DNA from: Flavobacteriaceae bacterium | Lineage (GTDB): Bacteria; Bacteroidota; Bacteroidia; Flavobacteriales; Flavobacteriaceae | Assembly (NCBI GenBank): GCA_029243165.1 | Contig: JAQWSN010000007.1 | Coordinates: forward strand, 1-64,000 | Direction of reading: 5' to 3' | Length of the DNA stretch: 64,000 nt | Shown here: piece after piece, positions 38,456-47,818 of the stretch | Layout of the letters: every line of letters starts with the position of its first letter | Position numbering within the stretch: the first letter of the stretch is position 1 | Position numbers and translations under genes: made by a program | Notes under the pieces: generated by a model | The model's input: the letters and a program-made list of their open reading frames with translations, nothing else | The model's database searches: none | Told to the model about the DNA's origin: nothing

Positions 38456-38608
38456 ATGGCAAAAAAATCAGTAGCAACATTACAGACCGGTTCAAAGCGT
38501 TTAACTAAAGCCATCAAAATGGTGAAGAAGAACGGAAGTGATTCCTACAGCTTTGTAGAAACAATCATTTCACCAGATTTGGCCAACAAATGGTTGGATA
38601 AGCAATAA
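38456..38608 (+). CDS. DUF4295 family small basic protein
   Basis: A 50-residue protein read as MAKKSVATLQTGSKRLTKAI at its start and a SYSFVETIISPD segment later. It matches the DUF4295 family, which in Bacteroidota regularly sits between rpmG and ftsY. Its size, charge and location suggest a ribosome-associated protein; this is inference. It is followed by a terminator. Confidence 0.9.
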   Translation: MAKKSVATLQTGSKRLTKAIKMVKKNGSDSYSFVETIISPDLANKWLDKQ

Positions 38609-38630
38609 TTATTCTTCCATCTAAAATATT

Positions 38631-38656
38631 AAAGCTACTTTTAGGTAGCTTTTTTT
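38631..38656 (+). terminator. Rho-independent terminator after DUF4295
   Basis: Stem AAAGCTAC/GTAGCTTT (38631-38638 with 38645-38652), loop TTTTAG, followed by Ts. It separates the ribosomal genes from ftsY. Confidence 0.85.
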
Positions 38657-38669
38657 ATATCTAAAATTC

Positions 38670-39623
38670 ATGGGAAAACTCAAGGCTTTTTTTAGTAAAC
38701 AAGATCAAAAAAAACTCGAAGAGGGACTGGCCAATACCAAAAAGTCATTTTTGTCAAAATTGGGTACAGCGCTTGTTGGTAAAACAAAGATCGATGAGGA
38801 GTTACTTGATGAGTTGGAGGACGTTTTGATTCAGTCAGATGTCGGAGTTGCCACAACACTAAAAATCATTAATGCCCTTGAAGCTCGAACAGCAAAAGAT
38901 AAATATTTAGGAAATGAAGACCTCATGCGTATGATGCAAGAGGAAATTTTAGAACTGTTGGTTTCACCAAATCATGAAAAGGAAATTTCCAAAGATGCTT
39001 CTTTTGATCACAAACCACACGTGGTTATGGTGGTAGGAGTAAATGGTGTGGGAAAAACAACCACCGTTGGGAAATTAGCGCATCAGTTCAAGTCAAGTGG
39101 TAAAAAGGTCATGTTGGGTGCAGCCGATACCTTTCGAGCAGGTGCGATTGATCAATTGCAAATTTGGGCCGATCGAGTAGGTGTTCCTTTGGTCCGACAA
39201 GAAATGGGAAGTGATCCCGCTTCTGTTGCGTTTGATACTTTAGAGTCAGCAAAGGCACAAGGGGTTGATATTGTTTTTATTGATACTGCTGGAAGATTGC
39301 ATAATAAAGTAAACTTGATGAATGAATTGTCCAAGGTAAAACGGGTTATGGACAAAGTAGTTCCCGATGCCCCCCACGAGGTTCTATTAGTTTTAGACGG
39401 TTCTACAGGACAAAATGCTTTTGAGCAAGCAAAACAGTTTACAGCCGCTACTGAAGTTACGAGTTTAGCCATTACCAAACTCGACGGAACAGCTAAAGGA
39501 GGTGTTTTGTTGGGGATTTCAGATCAATTTCAAATTCCTGTGAAATACATTGGGGTAGGAGAAGGGATAGAAGATCTCCAATTTTTTGACAAAAGAAACT
39601 TTATTCAAACACTGTTCAACTAA
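38670..39623 (+). CDS. ftsY: Signal recognition particle receptor FtsY
   Basis: A 317-residue SRP GTPase that docks ribosome-SRP complexes at the membrane. It consists of the N domain (about 20-100) and G domain with GVNGVGKTTTVGKLA (near residue 124), ADTFRAGA, DTAGRLHNK and TKLDGTAKGG. The long acidic A domain of proteobacterial FtsY is absent, as usual for the phylum. Confidence 0.96.
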   Translation: MGKLKAFFSKQDQKKLEEGLANTKKSFLSKLGTALVGKTKIDEELLDELEDVLIQSDVGVATTLKIINALEARTAKDKYLGNEDLMRMMQEEILELLVSPNHEKEISKDASFDHKPHVVMVVGVNGVGKTTTVGKLAHQFKSSGKKVMLGAADTFRAGAIDQLQIWADRVGVPLVRQEMGSDPASVAFDTLESAKAQGVDIVFIDTAGRLHNKVNLMNELSKVKRVMDKVVPDAPHEVLLVLDGSTGQNAFEQAKQFTAATEVTSLAITKLDGTAKGGVLLGISDQFQIPVKYIGVGEGIEDLQFFDKRNFIQTLFN

Positions 39624-39633
39624 AATTTAATCT

Positions 39634-40617
39634 ATGAAATTTTTAAAAGGTGTTGCTGTTTTATTTTTAGTCCTTGGAGCGGTTTATCTTGTTGGACCAC
39701 GAGTGGAAACACCTGTTTTCTCGAACGCAATCCCATATGTACCCGCTGATTTAGACTCATTAGAAAGTTGGATTCAACAGCGAGAACAAGCCCTTGGAAA
39801 TGTCAGGATTGATAACGAATCTAAAATCTATTTTAAGGATTCTATCCCGAAAAAAACCTTCTACAGCGTGGTTTATCTTCATGGATTTACTGCATCAGGA
39901 AAGGAAGGAGATCCAGTTCATAAAAGGATAGCTGATGCATTAGGAGCTAATTTATTTGTTCCTAGGTTGCACGGTCATGGATTGGATGAAGAGGAGCCCA
40001 TGCTTAATTTCAATAACGACGATTATTGGACATCAGGAAAGGAAGCTTTGGAGGTGGCAAAACGTTTGGGTGAAAAAGTGATTTTACTCGGCACCTCCCA
40101 CGGTGGGGCACTTAGCCTGTCTTTGGGAGATGACCCTAACATAGCCGCAATTGGATTGTTTGGTCCCAACATTGAAGTGTTTGATTCTAAAGCAAAACTG
40201 TTGTCCAAACCCTGGGGGTTACAAATTGCTCGTTTGGTAAAGGGAGGCAACTACCATTACATGATCACCGATAATGAAGAAAAGAAGAAATATTGGACTA
40301 CAAAGGCTCGTTTGGAAGCTACTATTCAAATGCAAAAATTCTTGGATATCAAAATGCGAAAATCAACTTTTAAAAAGGTTAAGGCACCCGTTTTTTTAGG
40401 TTATTATTTTAAAAATGACAGTTTGCAAGATAAAGTGGTATCTGTAGCTGCAATGATTGAGATGTTTGATCAATTGGGTACTTCGGATTCTTTGAAGACT
40501 AAAATAGCTTTTCCAGAAATCAATGATCATGTACTGACTTCTTCGCTTTCAACTCAAGAATATGAGAAAGTAGCTGGAGAGGCAATCCATTTTTTTAAAA
40601 AGGTTTTAAAAAAATAA
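39634..40617 (+). CDS. Alpha/beta hydrolase
   Basis: A 327-residue exported or membrane-anchored hydrolase. The N-terminus has one hydrophobic segment (6-24) that could be a signal anchor. The fold is shown by YLHGFTASG (oxyanion loop), the nucleophile elbow GTSHGG and a late His in NDHVLTSS. The substrate is unknown; relatives are esterases or lipases. It lies 10 nt after ftsY and 3 nt before the amidase gene. Confidence 0.82.
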   Translation: MKFLKGVAVLFLVLGAVYLVGPRVETPVFSNAIPYVPADLDSLESWIQQREQALGNVRIDNESKIYFKDSIPKKTFYSVVYLHGFTASGKEGDPVHKRIADALGANLFVPRLHGHGLDEEEPMLNFNNDDYWTSGKEALEVAKRLGEKVILLGTSHGGALSLSLGDDPNIAAIGLFGPNIEVFDSKAKLLSKPWGLQIARLVKGGNYHYMITDNEEKKKYWTTKARLEATIQMQKFLDIKMRKSTFKKVKAPVFLGYYFKNDSLQDKVVSVAAMIEMFDQLGTSDSLKTKIAFPEINDHVLTSSLSTQEYEKVAGEAIHFFKKVLKK

Positions 40618-40620
40618 TTC

Positions 40621-42267
40621 ATGAAATTACACCCTCTTACATTCTTAGTCTGGATTCTTTTTTTAGGATGTAAACCCTCAACGCCCCAACTCAATCGATG
40701 GGAACCCTATGATGAGACCTCAGAATTGATTTCAAATGCTGAGCATCCTATTTCTCGAATGCAATACAAGCGAATTCAGTCAAAACACACTGATCGAAAT
40801 TCATTTTTTACTCCTTTCCAAAAGGATTTAGTAGAATTTACACAAACAGACTATGAGATTCTCAAGCCTCTTATTTTAGAGCAAGATATTCCCAGCATAC
40901 AAAAGCAAGTGCAACAAGGACATTTGACTTATGAACAACTTACCTTGTTTTACATTTACCGAATGTATCGTCATGAATTGGAGCGATCTACTTTTCTTAA
41001 TGCACTTATTTCACTAAATCCACTAGTACTTGACCAAGCGCGTAAATGCGACAAGGAACGAAAAGAAGAATTGACTCACCCCTTGTACGGCATGCCAATT
41101 TTATTAAAAGATAATATTGATGCTGTACCCATGGCAACTACTGCAGGTGCAGCTGTACTGTCTCAAAATTATCCAAAGGAAGATGCTTTTATCGTAAAGC
41201 AACTAAAAAATAAAGGGGCTCTAATATTAGGTAAGGTCAATATGAGTGAATGGGCCTATTATTTTTGTCAAGGATGTCCCCTGGGATTCAGTGCACTGGG
41301 TGGACAGACCTTAAATCCCTATGGAAGAAAAATTTTTGAAACAGGAGGTTCTAGCTCGGGGAGTGGTGTTGCTGTTGCAGCCAATTATGCAGTTGCAGCT
41401 ATTGGGACAGAAACCTCAGGGTCTATTTTATCTCCTTCAGGAAAGAATAGTGTAGTAGGTTTGAAACCTACTGTTGGTACTTTAAGTAGAAGTGGAATTA
41501 TCCCAATTTCAAGTAGTTTAGATACGGCAGGTCCCATGACTAAAAATGTAATAGATAATGCAATCTTGATGAATGCGCTTCAAGGAGAAGATGCTCGAGA
41601 TAAGTACAGTTTTCATTCGATTCCAGTGCGTTTTAATCATTTGGATTCAATGCGCTTAAAAGGAAAACGATTGGGTCTTTATCGAAGCTTTGCGGAAGAT
41701 AGTTTGATGCAAAATGCAGTTGTCAAAATGAAGAATGCAGGCGCAAATATCATTGTTTTTGATCCTCCAGAAGTTGAGATAGATCAATTCAGAACCTTGT
41801 TGGATGTGGACATGCGTAGTGATTTACCTAAATACTTCAACACCTTTGCCAATCCAAATTTGGAACTGGATTCCATTAAAGACGTGGTTGCCTTCAATCT
41901 TAAAAACGATACTTTACATGCACCTTACGGACAAGAAATTTTCTTGGGAATCCTAGAGGAAGATCGTTCCCAAGTTGAATTTGAGCCTCAAAAAAAAGAA
42001 CTCATGCAGTCCGCTTCAACGTATTTCCATAAAATCATTGAAAAACACGATTTGGATGCCCTTTTATCTATTGACAATAATTCTGCTCGAAATGCAGCTG
42101 CGGCTCATTTTCCCGCATTGGGGGTTCCCATGGGATACACAGTCAATGGGCTTCCAAAGAATTTAACATTTATTGCACCTCCTCAACAAGAACAACTTTT
42201 ATTAGAATTAGGAGCTGCTTTTGAGCGTTTGAGTAAATCACGTAAACCACCTGTGCTTTTTCAATAA
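40621..42267 (+). CDS. Amidase-signature lipoprotein
   Basis: A 548-residue amidase of the Ser-cisSer-Lys class. The lipoprotein signal ends in LFLGC17. The catalytic Lys is in MPILLKDNIDA (about residue 163), the cis-Ser in GGSSSGSG and the nucleophile Ser in GTETSGSI. It should hydrolyse amide bonds in the periplasm, but the substrate is unknown. It is in a tight run with the alpha/beta hydrolase and rimO (4 nt). Confidence 0.88.
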   Translation: MKLHPLTFLVWILFLGCKPSTPQLNRWEPYDETSELISNAEHPISRMQYKRIQSKHTDRNSFFTPFQKDLVEFTQTDYEILKPLILEQDIPSIQKQVQQGHLTYEQLTLFYIYRMYRHELERSTFLNALISLNPLVLDQARKCDKERKEELTHPLYGMPILLKDNIDAVPMATTAGAAVLSQNYPKEDAFIVKQLKNKGALILGKVNMSEWAYYFCQGCPLGFSALGGQTLNPYGRKIFETGGSSSGSGVAVAANYAVAAIGTETSGSILSPSGKNSVVGLKPTVGTLSRSGIIPISSSLDTAGPMTKNVIDNAILMNALQGEDARDKYSFHSIPVRFNHLDSMRLKGKRLGLYRSFAEDSLMQNAVVKMKNAGANIIVFDPPEVEIDQFRTLLDVDMRSDLPKYFNTFANPNLELDSIKDVVAFNLKNDTLHAPYGQEIFLGILEEDRSQVEFEPQKKELMQSASTYFHKIIEKHDLDALLSIDNNSARNAAAAHFPALGVPMGYTVNGLPKNLTFIAPPQQEQLLLELGAAFERLSKSRKPPVLFQ

Positions 42268-42271
42268 TATT

Positions 42272-43576
42272 ATGCGAACAAAATCAATCAAAAAAAATAG
42301 AATTAATGTGATCACTTTAGGATGTTCCAAAAACATTTACGACTCTGAAGTGTTGATGGGGCAACTTCGAGCCAGTGGCAAAGAGGTAGTTCATGAGAAG
42401 GAAGGCAATATTGTAGTGGTTAACACTTGTGGATTCATAGACAATGCCAAAGAGGAATCAGTGAATACTATTTTGGAACAAATCCAAAAAAAAGAAACAG
42501 GTGCTGTTGATAAGGTCTATGTTACAGGCTGTTTAAGCGAACGCTACAAGCCTGACTTAGAAAAAGAAATCCCTCAAGTGGATCAATATTTTGGGACTAC
42601 AGATTTACCACAACTCTTAAAAGTTTTAGAAGCAGATTACCAGCATGAATTGGTTGGGGAACGAATTTTGACCAGTCCCAAGCATTATGCTTACATGAAA
42701 ATTGCTGAAGGCTGTGATCGTCCCTGTTCGTTTTGTGCCATTCCTTTGATGCGAGGAAAGCACCGATCTACTCCTATTGAAGATCTGGTAAAACAGGCTA
42801 AACATTTGGCCAAAGAGGGAGTGAAAGAATTGATTCTTATTGCACAAGACTTGACGTATTACGGATTAGATTTGTACAAAAAACGCAGATTAGCCGATTT
42901 GTTAAAAGAATTGGTTCGGGTAGAAGGTATTGAATGGATTCGACTGCATTATGCGTTTCCTACGGGTTTTCCTGAAGATGTTTTAGAGGTTATGCGAGAA
43001 GAAGATAAAATTTGTAATTATTTGGACATTCCTCTGCAACACATAGCTGACCCTATTTTAAAATCCATGCGAAGAGGAACTACAGAAGCCAAAACAACCG
43101 CATTGCTTGATAAATTTAGAGAACAAGTCCCTCAGATTGTTCTTCGAACATCCCTAATTGTGGGTTATCCTGGAGAAACAGAAGCAGATTTTGAGACCTT
43201 AAAAAATTGGGTTAAAGCCATGCGTTTTGAACGCTTGGGATGCTTTACATACAGCCACGAAGAAAACACCCATGCACACCAATTGGTAGACGATGTGCCA
43301 GAGGAAGTAAAGCAAGAACGGTCCAATGCCATTATGGAGATTCAATCTCAAATTTCATGGGAGCACAACCAAAGTTGCATAGGGAAGGTGTATCGATGCT
43401 TGATTGATAGAAAAGAAGGAAATCACTATGTAGGAAGAACGTACATGGACTCTCCTGATGTTGACAATGAAGTTTTGATAGATGCAACCCAACACTATTT
43501 AAAACAAGGGGAGTTTATTAAGATTAAAATTACCGAAGCGTCTGATTATGATTTGGTCGGAGCGCCTGTTGAGTAG
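42272..43576 (+). CDS. rimO: Ribosomal protein S12 methylthiotransferase RimO
   Basis: A 434-residue radical-SAM enzyme that methylthiolates an Asp of ribosomal protein S12. The N-terminal 4Fe-4S cluster uses Cys18, Cys53 and Cys87. The radical-SAM cluster is Cys148, Cys152 and Cys155 (GCDRPCSFC). A TRAM domain ends the protein. The TLGCSKNIYDSEVL motif distinguishes RimO from MiaB. Confidence 0.95.
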   Translation: MRTKSIKKNRINVITLGCSKNIYDSEVLMGQLRASGKEVVHEKEGNIVVVNTCGFIDNAKEESVNTILEQIQKKETGAVDKVYVTGCLSERYKPDLEKEIPQVDQYFGTTDLPQLLKVLEADYQHELVGERILTSPKHYAYMKIAEGCDRPCSFCAIPLMRGKHRSTPIEDLVKQAKHLAKEGVKELILIAQDLTYYGLDLYKKRRLADLLKELVRVEGIEWIRLHYAFPTGFPEDVLEVMREEDKICNYLDIPLQHIADPILKSMRRGTTEAKTTALLDKFREQVPQIVLRTSLIVGYPGETEADFETLKNWVKAMRFERLGCFTYSHEENTHAHQLVDDVPEEVKQERSNAIMEIQSQISWEHNQSCIGKVYRCLIDRKEGNHYVGRTYMDSPDVDNEVLIDATQHYLKQGEFIKIKITEASDYDLVGAPVE

Positions 43577-43587
43577 CCGTATTCTTG

Positions 43588-43615
43588 CCAATCAGAATTG
43601 GTTTGTCGATTTTTT
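43588..43615. terminator. Weak hairpin between convergent rimO and M14 genes
   Basis: CCAAT/ATTGG stem (43588-43592 with 43597-43601) with loop CAGA. A T run starts only 9 nt later, on the plus strand. The stem is short, so a terminator function is doubtful. Confidence 0.3.
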
Positions 43616-46064
43616 ACAAGAAAAATAAGGCGTTTGTCAATGCCATTTTTCCAGAATACCAAAACCCTCTAAAGAGAACATTATCTACAAAATAAACAAC
43701 GGAGCCCTTTCCAATTGATTCTTCACCGAATAATAAAGATTTACTCTGATTACCAATAGCTCTGAATCCAATAAATCCAGCTACAGCTTTTACATTAGAA
43801 CCTAAAGTTAGTGCGTTGTTACCGTTGTCTAAAAATTCATAAGCGTTTTCGTTGAGTTTGAGCGTGTAGTATTGTTCAAGGCCAAAGCTCAAAGGGTGAG
43901 AAGTGTCCAGTTGTGCTTTAAAAATACTCCCCGTAGTGATTAAACTGATTTCATTTCTCGACTGATCTCCGAAGGGAATTTCAGTGGTATCAAGTTCCTC
44001 CTCTTTCTTTTTCTTGAGTTTGAAAGTAGTGGTATCCGCAAAGCGGTTTAGAGCTCCTGAAAGTGCAATGATTTTTCCTCCATCTTCAACCCAATCCAGT
44101 AACAACTTATCAGTAAAATTATTTTCATTCCATTTTGTGTAGTAACCGTTTGGAAGAATGAGTTGATCAATATGATCAAGTGCTGAGGACAAACTCTTTT
44201 GATTCACTTGAATGAGCGGATATCCTAATGCTTGTTCAAAGAAATGCCATACTTCACCGTAACTGTAGCTTGAGGTTTGATCCGTTCTTAATACTGCAAT
44301 TCGAGGTGCTTTAATAAGTTTCAATTCATCTGCACCTAAGTCGGGTCCCTTGGAGGAATAGCCTGTATTTATTGGAAATAGTTTTTGGTTAAATTGGTTA
44401 GCAATCTGAGCTACTTTGTCTAAATAGTTGTTTTTCTGTTGATTGTCTCCCTTTAAGATAAACAAACTTCCTCGTTTCCAAGATTTTCCGCTATTCGTAA
44501 TGGGTACTTTATTGAAGCGTACAGCTACATTTTCTTTTAATAAGGCTGCCAAAAATTTTCCATCTTGAAAACTATTGTACGGAATTGCGTAACCGTACAT
44601 TTTATCAGATAAGGTAGGATTGGAATTGACTTCACTTACATAGTCAGTTGTAGTCAAGGGAGATTTAGTTGCCATTGTATTAATCCCGTAAGCAAAAGGG
44701 AGTGACCAAGAGGTGATGTCGTAGGTCAACGAATCATTTAATTTTGTTTGGGGTTCCAGCAGTACTTGAATCATTTTACCTTTGGGCTGGTTCGTAGAAA
44801 CCACTAAGGCCTTTTCTGAAAAAGTGGTGTTTGTATTTTTTTGTTTTTGATAATCAAATCCTTTGATGGAAGTGCTTTTATTCAGTTGCCGACTTTTAAT
44901 GTCGTGCCTTTCCAAAAGTTTACTTAAGGCATCCAATTTATCAGGATCTCCTTCCATTATGAAATTTTGGTATTTGAGACCTTCGTTTTCATAAAAAAGC
45001 TGATAATTTTCGTTGAGTTCCGTTTTGTTTAGTGCTGCAATTTCAACTGTAGAAATTCCTGTAGTGTAATGGTGTTCGATTCGATCTTTGAGGCTAAGAT
45101 TAATATTTTCATCGTTTTCTACTTCAAGTCCAGCAACTCCGCCACCGGCTTGCTCATAGGTCATTCCGATGGCTCCTAGGTTGGTAGGGTAGGTGTCACC
45201 ATAACTCGGATACAGTAAGTCAAAACGCTGTTTGGTAAAATAAAACCACCCTTCTTTGTCAAAATATTTCGCATGATTTTTTCCAATGACATCTTGAAAA
45301 TGTTTTTGAAATGGACTGATGATTTCATGAAAAGGCTCTGCGGCAGGTGCAAAATAATAGGGACTGTTTATTCCTTGTTCGTGAAAATCCACGTGAATAT
45401 GAGGAAGCCATTTGTTGTATTGTTTGATTCGGAGTTGAGACTCAAGCTGAGTAAGCCAGGCCCAGTCGCGATTTAAATCAAAGATGTAGTGGTTTGTTCT
45501 TCCGTTATGCCAACCTTCTTGGTGTTCTCTTGTAAATCGTTGGTTGTCAAAAGGAGTACTTTTTACCTGATTGTAAAAGTTTACATAACGATCCCGTCCG
45601 TCTGGATTGATACAAGGATCAATAATTACCACAGTATCTTTAAGCCAATCCGAGAATTGAGTCAGTAGGGCATGGGCAGTTTTCATTGCTGCTTCAGTAC
45701 TTGAGGACTCATTGCCGTGGACATTGTAGCTGAGCCAAACTACAGCTTTATCGTTGTTTTTAGGCCCAGAAACGGTACCGCTATTTTGTAAATGGGTTTC
45801 GCGAATGGATTCTAAATTTTCCAAATTTTCTTTGGAAGAAATAAAAGCCAACTGGAGCAAACGACCCTCATTTGTTTTTCCATAAGCCTGTAATTTTACT
45901 TGTGGAGAATTCTTTTCCAAATGTTGAAAATAATCAACTACTTGATGATGACGTGTGAAATTGGATCCTAGTTCATACCCAAAAAAAGCTTTGGGTGACT
46001 GGAGCTGAGATTGAACACTAACGAGTGAAAAAACGAATAGGGCGGATATTAGATTGCGAAGCAT
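43614..46064 (-). CDS. M14 family zinc carboxypeptidase (exported)
   Basis: An 816-residue peptidase with a signal peptide (MLRNLISALFVFSLVSVQSQ). The M14 domain has the zinc ligands His and Glu in NVHGNESSSTEA and His in HVDFHEQG. A long C-terminal region includes an Rossmann-like part (LLDWVEDGGKIIALSGAL). An in-frame ATG 39 nt upstream would place 13 hydrophilic residues before the signal, so I chose 46064. It probably takes part in protein use outside the cell. It is divergent from bshC. Confidence 0.85.
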   Translation of the reverse strand: MLRNLISALFVFSLVSVQSQLQSPKAFFGYELGSNFTRHHQVVDYFQHLEKNSPQVKLQAYGKTNEGRLLQLAFISSKENLENLESIRETHLQNSGTVSGPKNNDKAVVWLSYNVHGNESSSTEAAMKTAHALLTQFSDWLKDTVVIIDPCINPDGRDRYVNFYNQVKSTPFDNQRFTREHQEGWHNGRTNHYIFDLNRDWAWLTQLESQLRIKQYNKWLPHIHVDFHEQGINSPYYFAPAAEPFHEIISPFQKHFQDVIGKNHAKYFDKEGWFYFTKQRFDLLYPSYGDTYPTNLGAIGMTYEQAGGGVAGLEVENDENINLSLKDRIEHHYTTGISTVEIAALNKTELNENYQLFYENEGLKYQNFIMEGDPDKLDALSKLLERHDIKSRQLNKSTSIKGFDYQKQKNTNTTFSEKALVVSTNQPKGKMIQVLLEPQTKLNDSLTYDITSWSLPFAYGINTMATKSPLTTTDYVSEVNSNPTLSDKMYGYAIPYNSFQDGKFLAALLKENVAVRFNKVPITNSGKSWKRGSLFILKGDNQQKNNYLDKVAQIANQFNQKLFPINTGYSSKGPDLGADELKLIKAPRIAVLRTDQTSSYSYGEVWHFFEQALGYPLIQVNQKSLSSALDHIDQLILPNGYYTKWNENNFTDKLLLDWVEDGGKIIALSGALNRFADTTTFKLKKKKEEELDTTEIPFGDQSRNEISLITTGSIFKAQLDTSHPLSFGLEQYYTLKLNENAYEFLDNGNNALTLGSNVKAVAGFIGFRAIGNQSKSLLFGEESIGKGSVVYFVDNVLFRGFWYSGKMALTNALFFL

Positions 46065-46148
46065 AGAACCAAATTTTTTATCTAAAATACACTTTCTATT
46101 CAAACTCTATTTTATTTTTTAAATGAATATCTTTACACAAACAGATGC

Positions 46149-47753
46149 ATGAAAAAGAAGTTCATTTCCTTTGAAGAGACGAATCGTTTTTCAAAACTCA
46201 TTACAACCTATTTGAATCAGTCAAAAGAGCTACGGCCTTTTTATGACGCATACCCTTCAATTGAGAATTTTAAAGATCAAATTGCATTAAAAAAAGAACA
46301 GTACTCCTTTTCTAACCGTCAAGTTTTGACGAGCGCTTTAAAGAAACAATACAGCTCCATACCCCATACAGACCAGGTCAGTAAAAACATAAATCTTCTA
46401 GAGAAAGAGCATACTTTTACGATAACTACCGGACACCAGTTGAGTTTAATGTCCGGTCCCCTTTATTTTCTTTACAAGATTATAAGCGTTATCAATCTTT
46501 GTAAAAGCTTGAAAAAAGAGTATCCTAAATTTAATTTTGTTCCCCTGTATTGGATGGCAAGCGAAGATCATGATTTTGAAGAAATTAGTTCGTTTCGCTA
46601 CCATGACAAAAACATTCGCTGGCCAGGTGAAGCAGCAGGTGCGGTTGGTGAAATGTCCTTGGAAAATTTAATGTCTGCCTTGGATGTTTTTGAACAGCAT
46701 TTGGATGAAAGTAGTAATTCAATGATATTGAAAGAATGGATCAGAGATTCGTACCGTTCGTCTAAGACACTTTCTGAGGCAACACTTCGACTGGTTAATA
46801 TTCTTTTTGGAACTTATGGATTGGTTGTTTTAGAGCCTCAAGTTCCTGAATTAAAAGCACTTTTTAAACCCATTCTTAAAGAGGAGTTAACCTCAGGTCC
46901 CTCATTTAAGGCGGTAAATCTTCAGGTTGAAAAGTTAAAGCAAAATATGGGATCGGAGTATTCACCTCAAGTCAATCCCAGAGAAATCAATCTGTTTTTT
47001 TTAACTCCAAAGGGTAGGTATCGCATTGAGAAAATAGACAATCGATACCATTTAAACGGAACCGAACAATCGTTTTCAGCACAGGAGATTTTAAAGTTGT
47101 TGGACAAGCAGCCAGAGAAATTTTCACCAAACGTTATACTACGTCCAGTGTACCAAGAGTGCATTTTGCCAAACCTTTGTTACATCGGTGGGGGAGGTGA
47201 ATTGGCGTATTGGTTTCAATTGAATTCCACGTTTGCTCACTTCAACATTCCCTTTCCCATGCTGTTGTTGAGAAATTCTGCCTTATTGTATTCTGAGAAA
47301 TTAGGGAAGAAAATTTCTAAACTTAACTTAAAACCCCAAGATTTATTTTTAGATCGCAATACGTTACTCAATGAAAAAGTAAAACAAATGAGTAGCATCA
47401 ATTTGGATCTTTCTCCCTTAAAAGAGCAATTAAAAAAGCAATTTGATTCACTACACGATTTAGTTTCTCAGACGGACGCTTCTTTTGGAGGGGCTGTGGC
47501 TGCCCAACAGGCCAAACAATTTAAAGGAATAGACCATTTGGAAAAACGATTATTAAAAGCTCAAAAGCGAGTTTTTAAAGATGAGGTAGATCGGTTATTG
47601 ATTTTACACGAAACGCTTTTTCCAAACGACAGTCTTCAAGAAAGAAGTCTTAACTTTTCTAGTTTTTTTGTGGATCTTGGAATGCATTTTCTTCCTTTTT
47701 TGATTGAAAATCTAGATCCGTTAAACCCCGATTTCCTCTTGCTTGAATATTAA
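46149..47753 (+). CDS. bshC: Bacillithiol synthase BshC
   Basis: A 534-residue cysteine-adding enzyme for the last step of bacillithiol synthesis. It has TTGHQLSLMSGPLYFLYKI (about residues 95-113), YWMASEDHDFEEI, and the late GGGGELAYWFQL, all conserved in the family. A TATCTTTA box lies 13 nt before the start. bshA and bshB are not in the window. Bacillithiol use is known in Bacteroidota. Confidence 0.93.
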   Translation: MKKKFISFEETNRFSKLITTYLNQSKELRPFYDAYPSIENFKDQIALKKEQYSFSNRQVLTSALKKQYSSIPHTDQVSKNINLLEKEHTFTITTGHQLSLMSGPLYFLYKIISVINLCKSLKKEYPKFNFVPLYWMASEDHDFEEISSFRYHDKNIRWPGEAAGAVGEMSLENLMSALDVFEQHLDESSNSMILKEWIRDSYRSSKTLSEATLRLVNILFGTYGLVVLEPQVPELKALFKPILKEELTSGPSFKAVNLQVEKLKQNMGSEYSPQVNPREINLFFLTPKGRYRIEKIDNRYHLNGTEQSFSAQEILKLLDKQPEKFSPNVILRPVYQECILPNLCYIGGGGELAYWFQLNSTFAHFNIPFPMLLLRNSALLYSEKLGKKISKLNLKPQDLFLDRNTLLNEKVKQMSSINLDLSPLKEQLKKQFDSLHDLVSQTDASFGGAVAAQQAKQFKGIDHLEKRLLKAQKRVFKDEVDRLLILHETLFPNDSLQERSLNFSSFFVDLGMHFLPFLIENLDPLNPDFLLLEY

Positions 47754-47807
47754 CAACAGGATGTTAAATAATTTGCCATGGGTATTTTTACAGCAAGGAT
47801 TTAATCG

Positions 47808-47815
47808 TATTTTTG
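47808..47815 (+). promoter_or_regulatory. -7 box of guaA
   Basis: TATTTTTG ends 3 nt before the guaA ATG at 47819. The expected start site falls at the ATG itself. A TTG in frame two codons upstream lies inside the box and is not a likely start. Confidence 0.5.
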
Positions 47816-47818
47816 CCC

